From Mesorhizobium sp. (GTDB lineage: Bacteria > Pseudomonadota > Alphaproteobacteria > Rhizobiales > Rhizobiaceae): a DNA stretch of 64,000 nt. The position numbers were made by a program, and so were the translations under genes. Where the stretch lies: the NCBI GenBank assembly GCA_004017535.1, contig SAJS01000014.1, forward strand, positions 62,001-126,000, in the 5' to 3' direction. Under the pieces are notes generated by a model. The model did not search any database. It saw nothing but the letters and a program-made list of their open reading frames with translations, and was not told where the DNA came from. Within the stretch, counting starts at the first letter, position 1; every line of letters starts with the position of its first letter. Of this stretch, positions 35,587-43,825 are shown piece by piece.

Positions 35587-37266
35587 TCAACCGCGATCCC
35601 GGAACCGGTTGGTGATTGGATAGCGGCGGTCGCGGCCGAAATTCTTCCGCGTGATCTTCACGCCGGGCGCTGCCTGCCGGCGCTTGTATTCGGCGATGTA
35701 GAGCAGGTGCTCGACACGGGTCACCGTCGCCCGGTCATGGCCGCGCGCGACGATGTCGTCGACGCTCATCTCGTTCTCGACCAGGCATTCCAGGATGTCG
35801 TCCAGCACCGGATAGGGCGGCAGCGAATCCTGGTCGGTCTGGTTCTCGCGCAGTTCCGCCGACGGCGCCTTGTCGATGATGTTCTTCGGAATGACCTCGC
35901 CGGAAGGACCGAGCGCGCCCGGCGGCACATGCGAATTGCGCCAGCGCGACAGCGCGTAGACCTGCATCTTGTAGAGATCCTTGATCGGATTGAAGCCGCC
36001 ATTCATGTCGCCGTAAAGCGTGGCGTAGCCGACCGACATCTCGCTCTTGTTTCCGGTGGTGACCACCATCGAACCGAATTTGTTCGAGATCGCCATCAGG
36101 ATGGTGCCGCGCGCACGGCTCTGCAGGTTTTCCTCGGTGATGCCTTCCTGGGTGCCCTCGAAGAGCTGCGTCAGCGCATGCCTGAAGCCTTCGACCGGCT
36201 CGGAGATCGGCACGATGTCATAACGACAACCGAGGGCGCGCGCGCAGTCCTCGGCATCCTTCAGCGAATCCTTCGACGTATAGCGGTAGGGCATCATTAC
36301 GGTGCGCAGCCGCTCTTCGCCCAGCGCATCGACGGCCAAGGCCGCGCAGATCGCCGAGTCGATGCCGCCGGAGAGGCCGAGCACGACGTTCTTGAAGCCG
36401 TTCTTGTTGACGTAGTCGCGCAGGCCGAGCATGCAGGCCCGGTAGTCCGCCTCTTCCCGCTCGGGGACCTTCGACATCGGGCCTTCCGAACAGACCCAGC
36501 TATCTCCCTTTCGTTTCCAGGTGGTGACGTCGAGCGCCTCCTCGAACTGGCTCATCTGGAAGGCAAGCGTCTTGTCGGAACCTATGGCGAAAGACGCCCC
36601 GTCGAAGATCAGCTCATCCTGGCCGCCAAGCTGGTTGGCGTAGATGATCGGCAAGCCGGTTTCGATGACCTGGCGGATCACGATCTGGTGGCGCACATCG
36701 ATCTTGGCACGGTAATAGGGCGAGCCGTTCGGCACCAGCAAGATCTCGGCGCCGCTTTCGGCCAGCGTCTCACAGACCGCTATGTCGCCCCAGATGTCCT
36801 CGCAGATCGGGATGCCGATGCGTACGCCGCGGAAGTTGACCGGCCCCTGCAGTTCAGGTCCGGCCTGGAAGACGCGCTTCTCGTCGAACTCGCCGTAGTT
36901 GGGCAGATCGAGCTTGTAGCGCTCGGCGATGATCTTGCCACCGTCGGCGACGACGATGGAGTTATGCGTGCCGGTCTTGCGCTTCAGCGGCGTGCCGATG
37001 ATGACACCGGGTCCACCATCGGCGGTGTCCTGCGCGAAATCCTCGGCCGCCTTCTCGCAGGCCTTGAGGAAGGAAGGCTTCAGCACCAGGTCTTCCGGCG
37101 GATAACCGGCGAGGAAGAGCTCGGTGTAGAGCACCAGGTCGGCGCCCTGTCGCGCCGCGTCCGCCCTCGCCTCACGCGCTTTTGCCAGATTGCCGGCGAC
37201 GTCGCCGACAGTCGGGTTCAGCTGGGCGACGGCGATGCGCAGGATATCGGGAGCGGTCTTGGTCAT
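35587..37266 (-). CDS. nadE: NAD+ synthase, glutamine-hydrolysing
   Basis: 559 residues. N-terminal nitrilase-type glutaminase with Glu in ELFLAGYPPEDL, Lys in RYKLDLPNYGEF and Cys in IPICEDIWGD; C-terminal synthetase with the P-loop GLSGGIDSAICAALA. Converts nicotinic acid adenine dinucleotide to NAD+ with glutamine as ammonia source. The start at MTKTAPDI gives the usual length; no strong ribosome-binding site stands before it. Same strand as the downstream acetyltransferase. Confidence 0.96.
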   Translation of the reverse strand: MTKTAPDILRIAVAQLNPTVGDVAGNLAKAREARADAARQGADLVLYTELFLAGYPPEDLVLKPSFLKACEKAAEDFAQDTADGGPGVIIGTPLKRKTGTHNSIVVADGGKIIAERYKLDLPNYGEFDEKRVFQAGPELQGPVNFRGVRIGIPICEDIWGDIAVCETLAESGAEILLVPNGSPYYRAKIDVRHQIVIRQVIETGLPIIYANQLGGQDELIFDGASFAIGSDKTLAFQMSQFEEALDVTTWKRKGDSWVCSEGPMSKVPEREEADYRACMLGLRDYVNKNGFKNVVLGLSGGIDSAICAALAVDALGEERLRTVMMPYRYTSKDSLKDAEDCARALGCRYDIVPISEPVEGFRHALTQLFEGTQEGITEENLQSRARGTILMAISNKFGSMVVTTGNKSEMSVGYATLYGDMNGGFNPIKDLYKMQVYALSRWRNSHVPPGALGPSGEVIPKNIIDKAPSAELRENQTDQDSLPPYPVLDDILECLVENEMSVDDIVARGHDRATVTRVEHLLYIAEYKRRQAAPGVKITRKNFGRDRRYPITNRFRDRG

Positions 37267-37320
37267 GGAATGGATGTAGCGTGGCAGAAATCGCCGGGCA
37301 ATGGCGATCGCTTGTGCCAA

Positions 37321-37405
37321 TTAGGATCGATCGACGGATGTCGATCGTATCCCGACCAATCGGCGAAGCCGATTATGTCCTGATCGATCGCAGATCGTAT
37401 CCTGA
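37321..37405. repeat. Local palindrome and direct repeat
   Basis: AATCGGC-GAA-GCCGATT (37358-37374) lies between two copies of GATCGTATCC (37343-37352 and 37393-37402), amid several GATCGATCG motifs. Located between nadE and the glycosylase gene. It looks like a small repeat element or a terminator lacking a T run. Confidence 0.45.
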
Positions 37406-37409
37406 TCGC

Positions 37410-38123
37410 CTAATCGCCCATATATTCGCGTAGCGCCTCCGCTGAGCGGTTCTCGCCGATCGACATCGCCAGGATGCGCGAGATGTGGCGGCGCGGCAGG
37501 CCGGTCTCGGCCGACCATCGGTTGATCTGCGCCTGGATTTTTTCGAGGTCCCGCTTCGAGGTTGGGTTCTCGGCGATGTCGAGACCGGCATCGCGCAAGG
37601 CCGCCGCCATGTCGGCGGAAACGACAAACGTGTCCCATTCCAGCCAGCGCAGGAAATACTGGCCGGTGTTGCCGCCGAGCCGGCTGCCATGCTTGGCCAG
37701 ATAGGCGGTCAGGCCGATCTGATCATCCGCCGGCCAGGCGGCAATGAACTTGCCGAAGCTGCCATGCTCCTTCGAGACGCGATCGACGAAGGCGGCGTTG
37801 TCGCGCACCGATCTGATCTTCTGCGGGTTGCGCACGATGCGGCTGTCGGATGCCAACTCGTGCCAGAAGTCGTCCGGCTGGAACAGAAGCCGCTTCGGCT
37901 CGAAGCCGAGGAACGCCTCCTCGAAACCCGGCCATTTCTGCTCGATGACGCGCCACACGAAGCCGGCGGCGAAGATCCGCTCGGCCATGGTGGAGAGAAT
38001 GCGGTCGTCGGGGACTTTCGCCACTGCCTTGTTGTCGGGCGCAGGACCAAGCAGCGGCGTGAGCACCGCCTCCCCGCCCTTGCGCTTTGCTGCCCGCGCG
38101 TGGATTTTCTGGAAATCGAGCAT
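37410..38123 (-). CDS. DNA-3-methyladenine glycosylase-like protein
   Basis: 237 residues. Reads as the HhH-GPD-related Tag family: ILSTMAERIFAAGFVWRVIEQKWPGFEEAFLGFEP at the N-terminal third, RNPQKIRSVRDNAAFV, and SKEHGSFGKFIAAW. Excises alkylated purines, by family. The lower similarity to classical Tag and the missing obvious zinc ligands leave the substrate open. Start at MLDFQKIH after GAGGGC. Convergent with none; 53 bases from the repeat. Confidence 0.75.
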   Translation of the reverse strand: MLDFQKIHARAAKRKGGEAVLTPLLGPAPDNKAVAKVPDDRILSTMAERIFAAGFVWRVIEQKWPGFEEAFLGFEPKRLLFQPDDFWHELASDSRIVRNPQKIRSVRDNAAFVDRVSKEHGSFGKFIAAWPADDQIGLTAYLAKHGSRLGGNTGQYFLRWLEWDTFVVSADMAAALRDAGLDIAENPTSKRDLEKIQAQINRWSAETGLPRRHISRILAMSIGENRSAEALREYMGD

Positions 38124-38214
38124 CTTTGCCCTCGCCTGTTCGCCGCAATCTAGCACTTCACGTGCGGCCCGGCAGCCTCTACGTCTATCAATGCCCGGGC
38201 GAAGGAGAAGGCAG

Positions 38215-38778
38215 ATGAACAAGATCGTCGAAGACATGGCGAACCGCTTGCTCAAGCGCAAACCAGATGGTTTCGGTCCGCTCGAGAGCCGCGTGCTTCA
38301 ATCGACGCTTGAGCGCACCACCATTACGCGCGACACCAACAAGGCCGTCGCCTTCCACGAGACCTATGGCGACCGCGTCGCCGACACGATCGCCAGGATC
38401 GGCGGCTCCTGGTCCTTCATCCTCGGTTTCCTGGCATTTCTCGCCCTCTGGATCCTAGTCAACGCCTGGCTGCTGACCCGCGACGCCTTCGACCCCTACC
38501 CCTTTATCTTCCTCAACCTTGTGCTGTCGATGCTGGCGGCGATCCAGGCGCCGGTGATCATGATGTCGCAGAACCGCCAGACCGAGCGCGACCGCATCGA
38601 CGCGGCGCATGACTACGAGGTCAATCTGAAGGCGGAGATCGAGATCATGGCGTTGCATGAAAAGCTCGATGAGCTGCGCCACAGCGAGATCATCGGCATG
38701 CGGGACGAGATCCTGCGCATGGCCGAACAAATCAAACGCATGGACGAGAAACTGTCGGCGCGGCCCGTCATAGAATGA
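38215..38778 (+). CDS. DUF1003 membrane protein
   Basis: 187 residues. Two transmembrane helices near the middle (GGSWSFILGFLAFLALWILVNAWLL and FIFLNLVLSMLAAIQAPVIMM) followed by NRQTERDRIDAAHDYEVNLKAEIEI and a coiled-coil tail; this is the DUF1003 signature. GAAGGAGAAGG precedes the ATG. Function unknown. Its last codons overlap the DedA start by ATGA, so the two are translated together. Confidence 0.9.
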   Translation: MNKIVEDMANRLLKRKPDGFGPLESRVLQSTLERTTITRDTNKAVAFHETYGDRVADTIARIGGSWSFILGFLAFLALWILVNAWLLTRDAFDPYPFIFLNLVLSMLAAIQAPVIMMSQNRQTERDRIDAAHDYEVNLKAEIEIMALHEKLDELRHSEIIGMRDEILRMAEQIKRMDEKLSARPVIE

Positions 38779-39374
38779 ACGGGACCATCCATCATCTCAT
38801 CGAGCAATACGGGCTGATCGCAGTCTTCCTGGGCTGCGTCGCCGAAGGCGAAAGTGCCGCGATCCTGGGCGGCTTCTTCGCTCATCAGCACGTCTTCGTG
38901 CTGTGGCAGACTTTTGTGGCCGCCTTCCTCGGCGCCTTCGCCGGCGACACGTTCTTCTTCACCCTCGGCCGCAGCTTCGCCGAGCATCGCTATGTGAGGA
39001 GGTTGCGCAGGCGGCCGGGCTTCAGCCGCGCCTACCGCCTGCTCAACACCCATCCCAACATCTTCGTGCTGACCAACCGCTACATCTATGGCATGCGGCT
39101 GGTCGGCGGTATCGCCGCCGGCCTGTCGACCGTGCCCGTGCCGCGCTTCGTCATCCTGAATGCCATCTCTTCCGCCGTCTGGGCGGCCCTGTTCAGCGCT
39201 ATCGGCTATGTCTTCGGTCTAGGCGCGGAGCATATGGTGGGCCAGGCGTTCGAGCGGCATGAGCGCCTGCTCATTGCCCTTGGCGTCGGACTCGGCGTCG
39301 CAATCATTGCCTGGCTGGTCGGCCATCACTTTGCCGGACGCGAACGTGCCAAGGAAGATCGGGCAGGATCCTGA
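38775..39374 (+). CDS. DedA family membrane protein (SNARE-associated)
   Basis: 199 residues. EQYGLIAVFLGCVAEGESAAILGGFFA with the conserved Glu, FAGDTFFFTLGRSF, then NRYIYGMRLVGGIAAGLSTV containing the Arg/Gly pair, and C-terminal helices ending near WLVGHHFAG. DedA proteins act as lipid scramblases or transporters and support envelope integrity. Overlaps DUF1003 by four bases. Normal length. Confidence 0.9.
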   Translation: MNGTIHHLIEQYGLIAVFLGCVAEGESAAILGGFFAHQHVFVLWQTFVAAFLGAFAGDTFFFTLGRSFAEHRYVRRLRRRPGFSRAYRLLNTHPNIFVLTNRYIYGMRLVGGIAAGLSTVPVPRFVILNAISSAVWAALFSAIGYVFGLGAEHMVGQAFERHERLLIALGVGLGVAIIAWLVGHHFAGRERAKEDRAGS

Positions 39375-39384
39375 TTCGCCAGGA

Positions 39385-39744
39385 TCAGATCGGCGCGCCG
39401 GTGAGGCGCTCGATCAAGGCAATTCCCCAGACGCCGCCGGCGATCACGATCGAAATCAGCACCGCGAGTGACCCGCAATCCTTGGCGAGCTGGATTTCGA
39501 TGTGGAATTCGCGCGAGATCGCGTCGCAGGCCGCCTCGATGCCGGTGTTGAGCACTTCGACGATGATCAAGAGCAGCACAGCCCCGATCAGCAGGGCGTA
39601 GCCGCGCCAGGAGACCGAGATGAACCAGCCGGCTGGCAGCGCGAGCGCGAGCAAAAGCAGCTCCTGCTGGAATGCCTTTTCGTGAGCGGCCAACTTGCGG
39701 AAGGCCCGAACCGAATTGATGAAAGCGTCAATCAGCCGCTGCAT
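39385..39744 (-). CDS. dgkA: Diacylglycerol kinase
   Basis: 119 residues, three helices: ELLLLALALPAGWFI, YALLIGAVLLLIIVEVLNTGIEAACD (catalytic Glu), and SLAVLISIVIAGGVW. EVLNTGIEAACDAI and AKDCGSLAV are the DgkA active-site motifs; the latter is usually KDMGSAAV, a mild variant. Phosphorylates diacylglycerol from envelope metabolism. Convergent with DedA. Confidence 0.93.
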   Translation of the reverse strand: MQRLIDAFINSVRAFRKLAAHEKAFQQELLLLALALPAGWFISVSWRGYALLIGAVLLLIIVEVLNTGIEAACDAISREFHIEIQLAKDCGSLAVLISIVIAGGVWGIALIERLTGAPI

Positions 39745-39821
39745 GCCCAGTCCCGTTTCGAGTCACGGTGAGGGGATATCGCAACGGCGGGATCAAGGGA
39801 ATAAGGCAGCCGCCGCAAAAT

Positions 39822-40241
39822 TCATCCGTCGGCGACCTTTATCGACGGCGTCGATTTCTCGAACTGCGGCAGCCCGTCCTCGATCGAATAGTAATCGCCC
39901 TTGTCGCCCACGAAGATGTGGCTTTCCGCCGTGAGGCCGCTCGGCCTCTCGAAGGATCCGGCCATAATGGAAATCGTATCCAGTTCATTGTGCTTCCAGA
40001 AGAGCAGCGAGCCGCAGGTCCGGCAAAAGCCGCGTTTCGCCACATCGGAAGCACCGTACCAGCTGAGCGCGTCGGACCCTTCTATGACGATATCGGCATC
40101 CCTGGAGGCGGTTGCCGCGACGAAATGGCCGGTCTGCCGGCGACATTGCGAGCAATGGCAATAGACGACGCCGCGCAACGGGCCACTTGTCCTGAAACGC
40201 ACCGCCCCGCACAGGCATGATCCGCTGTGGTTGTGGTCCAT
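39822..40241 (-). CDS. GFA-family zinc-binding protein
   Basis: 139 residues. GSCLCGAVRF near the N-terminus, YCHCSQCRRQTG in the middle and FCRTCGSLLFW give the Cys ligands of the Mss4-like GFA fold (two zinc ions). The name derives from glutathione-dependent formaldehyde activation, a role now doubted for the family. Strong AGGAGG site before MDHNHSG. Single gene. Confidence 0.9.
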   Translation of the reverse strand: MDHNHSGSCLCGAVRFRTSGPLRGVVYCHCSQCRRQTGHFVAATASRDADIVIEGSDALSWYGASDVAKRGFCRTCGSLLFWKHNELDTISIMAGSFERPSGLTAESHIFVGDKGDYYSIEDGLPQFEKSTPSIKVADG

Positions 40242-40549
40242 TTCCGGCCTCCTTCGACCATCCTCCGATCCATTGCCGGCCAGAATTTCAGGTTTGAAAT
40301 GGCTGGGCGCAGGCAAATGCGACACCGGAGCGACGCGTTTCAAAAGCTGCGCCTCACACGACTCTACACCCTGGGGTAGCAGAGACATCGAGGAAATGCA
40401 GGCCATTAAGGAAACTTTAGCGCAACTGCATCTATGTTTCCTGCAAGCGAAGGTCGTGTTGGGGACGCGCCGTCGCACCGCAATTCCGATTCAATCCCCG
40501 AGTTAGCGACTCCCGGCGGTGGCAGGTCTCCGGTCGCACTGAAGGGGCA
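40242..40549. other. Intergenic region before the GGDEF gene
   Basis: About 308 bases between divergent genes. No supported ORF, RNA or hairpin. Probably the promoter region of both. Confidence 0.5.
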
Positions 40550-41632
40550 GTGAAACTGAACATGCAGCCGGCAGCCGTTCCGACCGACAGGAATACCGAC
40601 ATCGCCAGCACCGTCGTGGCGACGATGCGGCAGCTCGGCGTGCTTGGCCTGCCCCGCAACTATGAAATCTTCTACGAGGCGCTCAGCGGCAGCAATCACG
40701 AACTCAGCCTTGCCGTCGTCTCATTGAGCAACCGACCGACCCAGGAGGACCTCGACGGCATCGGGCGCACCTTCTTCCCCCAGCATCACGGACCGGCCAT
40801 CGTCGAGCATGCCCGCGAGATGGTCGCCAAGGAGCTCGAGGACATCGCCGCGCTGTTGCGCAGCGAGCGCTCGCATATCGAGAAATACGGCCGTATCCTC
40901 AACGAGACCTCGAGCGGCCTGAGCAATCGCAGCCTGCTTTCGCAGGAACTCCTGCAGAAGATCGCAAGCGCAATGTCGGCCGCCACCAGCTCGACGATCG
41001 ACCATGGCCGCCAGATCGCCAGCACGCTCAGCGAAAAGACGGCCGAGCTTGAAAGCGTCAAGTCGAAACTCGAGGAATACAAGCGGCTTGCCGACACCGA
41101 CCCGCTGACGCAACTGTGGAACCGACGCGCCTTCGACAAGGAGATTACCCGGATCTACAACAGCAATCGCGGCATCCTGTTCAACGCCTTGATCCTTGCC
41201 GATATCGATCATTTCAAGGACATAAATGATCGCTACGGCCATCCGGTCGGCGACAGGATCCTGCAGATCATCGCCGAGATCTTCCAGTCCAGCGTGCGTT
41301 CCGACATGTTCGTCGCGCGCACCGGCGGCGAGGAATTCGCGTTTATCGTTGAAGGCGCCAGCGAGGACGCCACATGCGAGATCGCCGAGCGCATCCGTGC
41401 GCTGATCGAGCAGACGCCGTTCACCAGCAGCCAGACCGGCATGAACTACGGCACCGTCACCGTATCGCTGGGCATCTGCATGGCCTCGGAGGCGGAAAAC
41501 CCCGAGGACCTCTACACCAAGGCCGACCGGGCGCTTTACCGCTCCAAGGTCGGCGGGCGCAACCGCGTGACAAGGCACTCGGCCACGGCCGGCCGGGCCG
41601 GCAAAGGCTGGCTGCTTTACAAGAAAGACTGA
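40550..41632 (+). CDS. Diguanylate cyclase (GGDEF domain)
   Basis: 360 residues. Helical N-terminal region of about 170 residues with no known sensor; a coiled coil (EKTAELESVKSKLEEYKRL) leads into the GGDEF domain with DPLTQLWNRRAFDKE, ADIDHFKDINDRYGHPVGD and the active loop GGEEF. The inhibitory I-site RxxD is absent: the matching position reads RSDM. So feedback inhibition by c-di-GMP is unlikely. Start is GTG at 40550 or ATG at 40562. Ends 63 bases before the Xre antitoxin. Confidence 0.9.
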   Translation: MKLNMQPAAVPTDRNTDIASTVVATMRQLGVLGLPRNYEIFYEALSGSNHELSLAVVSLSNRPTQEDLDGIGRTFFPQHHGPAIVEHAREMVAKELEDIAALLRSERSHIEKYGRILNETSSGLSNRSLLSQELLQKIASAMSAATSSTIDHGRQIASTLSEKTAELESVKSKLEEYKRLADTDPLTQLWNRRAFDKEITRIYNSNRGILFNALILADIDHFKDINDRYGHPVGDRILQIIAEIFQSSVRSDMFVARTGGEEFAFIVEGASEDATCEIAERIRALIEQTPFTSSQTGMNYGTVTVSLGICMASEAENPEDLYTKADRALYRSKVGGRNRVTRHSATAGRAGKGWLLYKKD

Positions 41633-41639
41633 CATCGCC

Positions 41640-41676
41640 CTTTCCAGAAGAATTTTTGTGGACTATATTTTCCACA
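41640..41676 (+). promoter_or_regulatory. Promoter and operator of the Xre-RES pair
   Basis: CTTTCC (41640-41645), 17 bases, CTATAT (41663-41668). The inverted repeat TGTGGA-N8-TCCACA (41657-41676) surrounds the -10, so binding by the Xre antitoxin would block transcription. Confidence 0.6.
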
Positions 41677-41695
41677 GAAATGAAAGGGTGCGCTT

Positions 41696-42073
41696 ATGCA
41701 ACGTCCAGTCGCGGCCGCGACGGCGGCCGAGAACGCCGTTATCACCAAGGCCACGCTGCGCGCGGCCGACCTGCTCGACATCACTGCCAGGACGCTCGCT
41801 TTGGTGATCGGTGTGTCGGAGGCAACGGTCTCGCGCATGCGCAAACAGGAATTCCTGCTCGAACGCGGCACCAAGCCGTTTGAGCTGGCGGTGCTGTTCG
41901 TGCGCCTGTTCCGCTCGCTCGACGCCATCGTCGGCGGCGACGAGACTGTGGCGCGGGCATGGCTGAGGAACCCCAACATCACGCTCGACGGCACGCCGCT
42001 CGAGAAAATCCTGACCATTGCCGGACTTGTCGATGTCATTGCCTATCTGGACTCCCGGCGCGCTCTCGTCTGA
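41696..42073 (+). CDS. Xre/MbcA/ParS-type antitoxin
   Basis: 125 residues. Xre-like helix-turn-helix (LDITARTLALVIGVSEATVSRMRKQEF) followed by a DUF2384 C-terminal domain (AVLFVRLFRSLDAIVGGDETVARAWLRNPN, then LTIAGLVDVIAYLDS). This domain order is the antitoxin of RES-type systems. Start after AAAGGG 7 bases before. The RES gene starts inside its last 41 bases in another frame, a common coupling. Confidence 0.93.
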   Translation: MQRPVAAATAAENAVITKATLRAADLLDITARTLALVIGVSEATVSRMRKQEFLLERGTKPFELAVLFVRLFRSLDAIVGGDETVARAWLRNPNITLDGTPLEKILTIAGLVDVIAYLDSRRALV

Positions 42074-42800
42074 GGCCGTCAGGCTCGAAGGCAAATACTG
42101 GCGCATGGTGGAGGCGCAGCACCGCGTGTCGACCCTCAAGCTGGTCGACACGCTCGACGAGCAGTCGCTGCTCGAGGACCTCGTAGAGGACACCAAGCCA
42201 CGTATCCCGTTGGAATGCCGCCACCTCCACTATCTGCTGGCGACGCCTTTCCGCTACGGCTCCGTCTATCCATATGGTTCGCGCTTCCGCCGCGCGGGCA
42301 AGACCAAAGGCGTCTACTACGCGGCCGAGACAGTGCTGACGGCGGTAGCGGAGATGGCCTTCTACCGCTTGCTGTTCTTTGCGGAGTCGCCGGCGACGCC
42401 ATGGCCGAACGATGCGGCAGAATACACTGCCTTCGCCGCCGCGATCAAATGCGAGCGCGCGATCGACCTGACGCGGCCGCCGCTCGATCGGGACGAGAAG
42501 GCCTGGGCGCTGCCCACCGATTACACCGCCTGTCAGGCGATCGCCGATGTCGCGCGCGAAGCCGAGATGCAGGCGATCCGCTATCGCTCGGTGCGCGATC
42601 CCAAGGGTGCCAACATCGCCTTGTTGACCTGCAACGGCTTTGCCAAGGCCAGGCCGCTGGAGCCGCAGACTTGGCGCATCCGTATCGGCTCTTTCGGCCT
42701 GCAGGCGATCTGCGAGTTCCCCGACAAGCGGCTGGAATTCTCACGCACTGCTTTTGCCGATCCGCGACTGGCCGGCATGCGTTGGGAACGCGGCCATTGA
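42033..42800 (+). CDS. RES-domain toxin (NAD+ phosphorylase type)
   Basis: 255 residues. KYWRMVEAQHRVSTLKLVDT, TPFRYGSVYPYGSRFRRAG and KGVYYAAETVLTAVAEMAF contain the conserved Arg, Tyr and Glu of RES proteins; the final Ser is in LEFSRT near the C-terminus. RES toxins such as MbcT degrade NAD+ by phosphorolysis. The start is ATG at 42033 (MSLPIWTP), in line with family starts. Overlaps the antitoxin by 41 bases. Seven bases after its stop a palindromic repeat begins. Confidence 0.92.
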   Translation: MSLPIWTPGALSSEAVRLEGKYWRMVEAQHRVSTLKLVDTLDEQSLLEDLVEDTKPRIPLECRHLHYLLATPFRYGSVYPYGSRFRRAGKTKGVYYAAETVLTAVAEMAFYRLLFFAESPATPWPNDAAEYTAFAAAIKCERAIDLTRPPLDRDEKAWALPTDYTACQAIADVAREAEMQAIRYRSVRDPKGANIALLTCNGFAKARPLEPQTWRIRIGSFGLQAICEFPDKRLEFSRTAFADPRLAGMRWERGH

Positions 42801-42807
42801 GTTCGGC

Positions 42808-42920
42808 AAAACTGTATCGCGATTCGGGTCAGGGTGAGCCGAGAAGGGTGGATTCCGAGAACCGGAGCGGAGCGTACTTGCAGTACGTGAGCACCGGAAG
42901 CGCAGGATCGATACAGTTTT
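42808..42920. repeat. RIME-like palindromic element, copy A
   Basis: Terminal inverted repeats AAAACTGTATCG (42808-42819) and CGATACAGTTTT (42909-42920), perfect over 12 bases. Core 42853-42907 contains the hairpin CGTACT-TGC-AGTACG flanked by ACCGGAGCGGAG and GAGCACCGGAAG. The core is nearly identical to the one at 47042-47096. Confidence 0.85.
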
Positions 42921-43623
42921 AGGCCAGGATGTTGACCGCCCGCGCCGCTACCAGCGCGATCGTCAAGAGCGAGATCATCGCTTCGGCCATCATCAGGAGC
43001 TTTGCGCGCTGCGTGAGCGGCAAGGTGTCGGTCGGAGAGAAAGCGGTGGCGTTGGTGAAGGCCAGGAAGAAATAGTCCACAAAGCCCGGCAGCCAGCCTT
43101 GTACCTCGCGATCTGGCAGCGTCATTTGCGGGAACAGGAAGTCGGCATGCGCGCGCTTAACCAGGCCACAGGTCGGCGGCCCGCCCCTATCCGTGCTCCA
43201 GAACCACAGCGCAAAGACGATCACATTGGTGACCCAGATGTTGAGCGCATCGACAAGCAGCGTGGTGCCGGCGCCGGCGCGCCCTTCCAGCAGCGCTCGC
43301 ACCAGGAAGACCAGCGATCCGCAATTCATGATGCTGATGACGCCGGTCATCACCAATGCCGTGCGGCGGATGTAGAGGCGCAATTGGCCGATCGCGTACC
43401 AATGCTCGTGGTCGACAGCCTTCTGCGTCCTCATCTGCGTCCAGGCTGTCGCCACCGACAAGGGCACCAGCAGCGCCGCCTCGACGGTCGGGGCCAGCCA
43501 GCGCGGACCGAAGGACAGGTTGTTGATGACCAAAAGCTGAAGACAGATGATGACGAGAACCGCCGCGCGCGCCGACCAGAAGTCGAGCCCGCGATGATGG
43601 ATGACGGCGTGCTGGTGACGCAT
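42919..43623 (-). CDS. Membrane protein with a potassium-channel-like pore region
   Basis: 234 residues with four or more membrane helices (ARAAVLVIICLQLLVINNL, WLAPTVEAALLVPLSVATAW, TALVMTGVISIMNCGSLVFLV, LNIWVTNVIVFALWFWS). The last part, YFFLAFTNATAFSPTDTLPL then TQRAKLLMMAEAMISLLTIALV, resembles the pore helix and last helix of two-helix potassium channels, but lacks the GYG filter. Start at MRHQHAVI is plausible. Its stop codon lies in the terminal repeat of element A. Confidence 0.7.
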   Translation of the reverse strand: MRHQHAVIHHRGLDFWSARAAVLVIICLQLLVINNLSFGPRWLAPTVEAALLVPLSVATAWTQMRTQKAVDHEHWYAIGQLRLYIRRTALVMTGVISIMNCGSLVFLVRALLEGRAGAGTTLLVDALNIWVTNVIVFALWFWSTDRGGPPTCGLVKRAHADFLFPQMTLPDREVQGWLPGFVDYFFLAFTNATAFSPTDTLPLTQRAKLLMMAEAMISLLTIALVAARAVNILA

Positions 43624-43825
43624 GGAGACGCCCCGTATGGCTAGGACCGCGGCGCCTTGGGAGGTGACCGGCTCAACCAACAAGTCAGCCGGCCACGGTT
43701 CTGCCCGAAGCGCCGGCGACGGGTTCCATCGCAATCTTGGTTTTACAATGTTGCGGCAGCATACATTTTCGTAAGCTTTTGCTATCGGACTGTTCAGAAA
43801 TCCGCCGGTGTGGTTTTAGGCCCGC

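Noticed and set aside
40231-40506. 91-codon open frame between the GFA and GGDEF genes
   Set aside because: Overlaps the start region of the GFA gene; no site or family signature.
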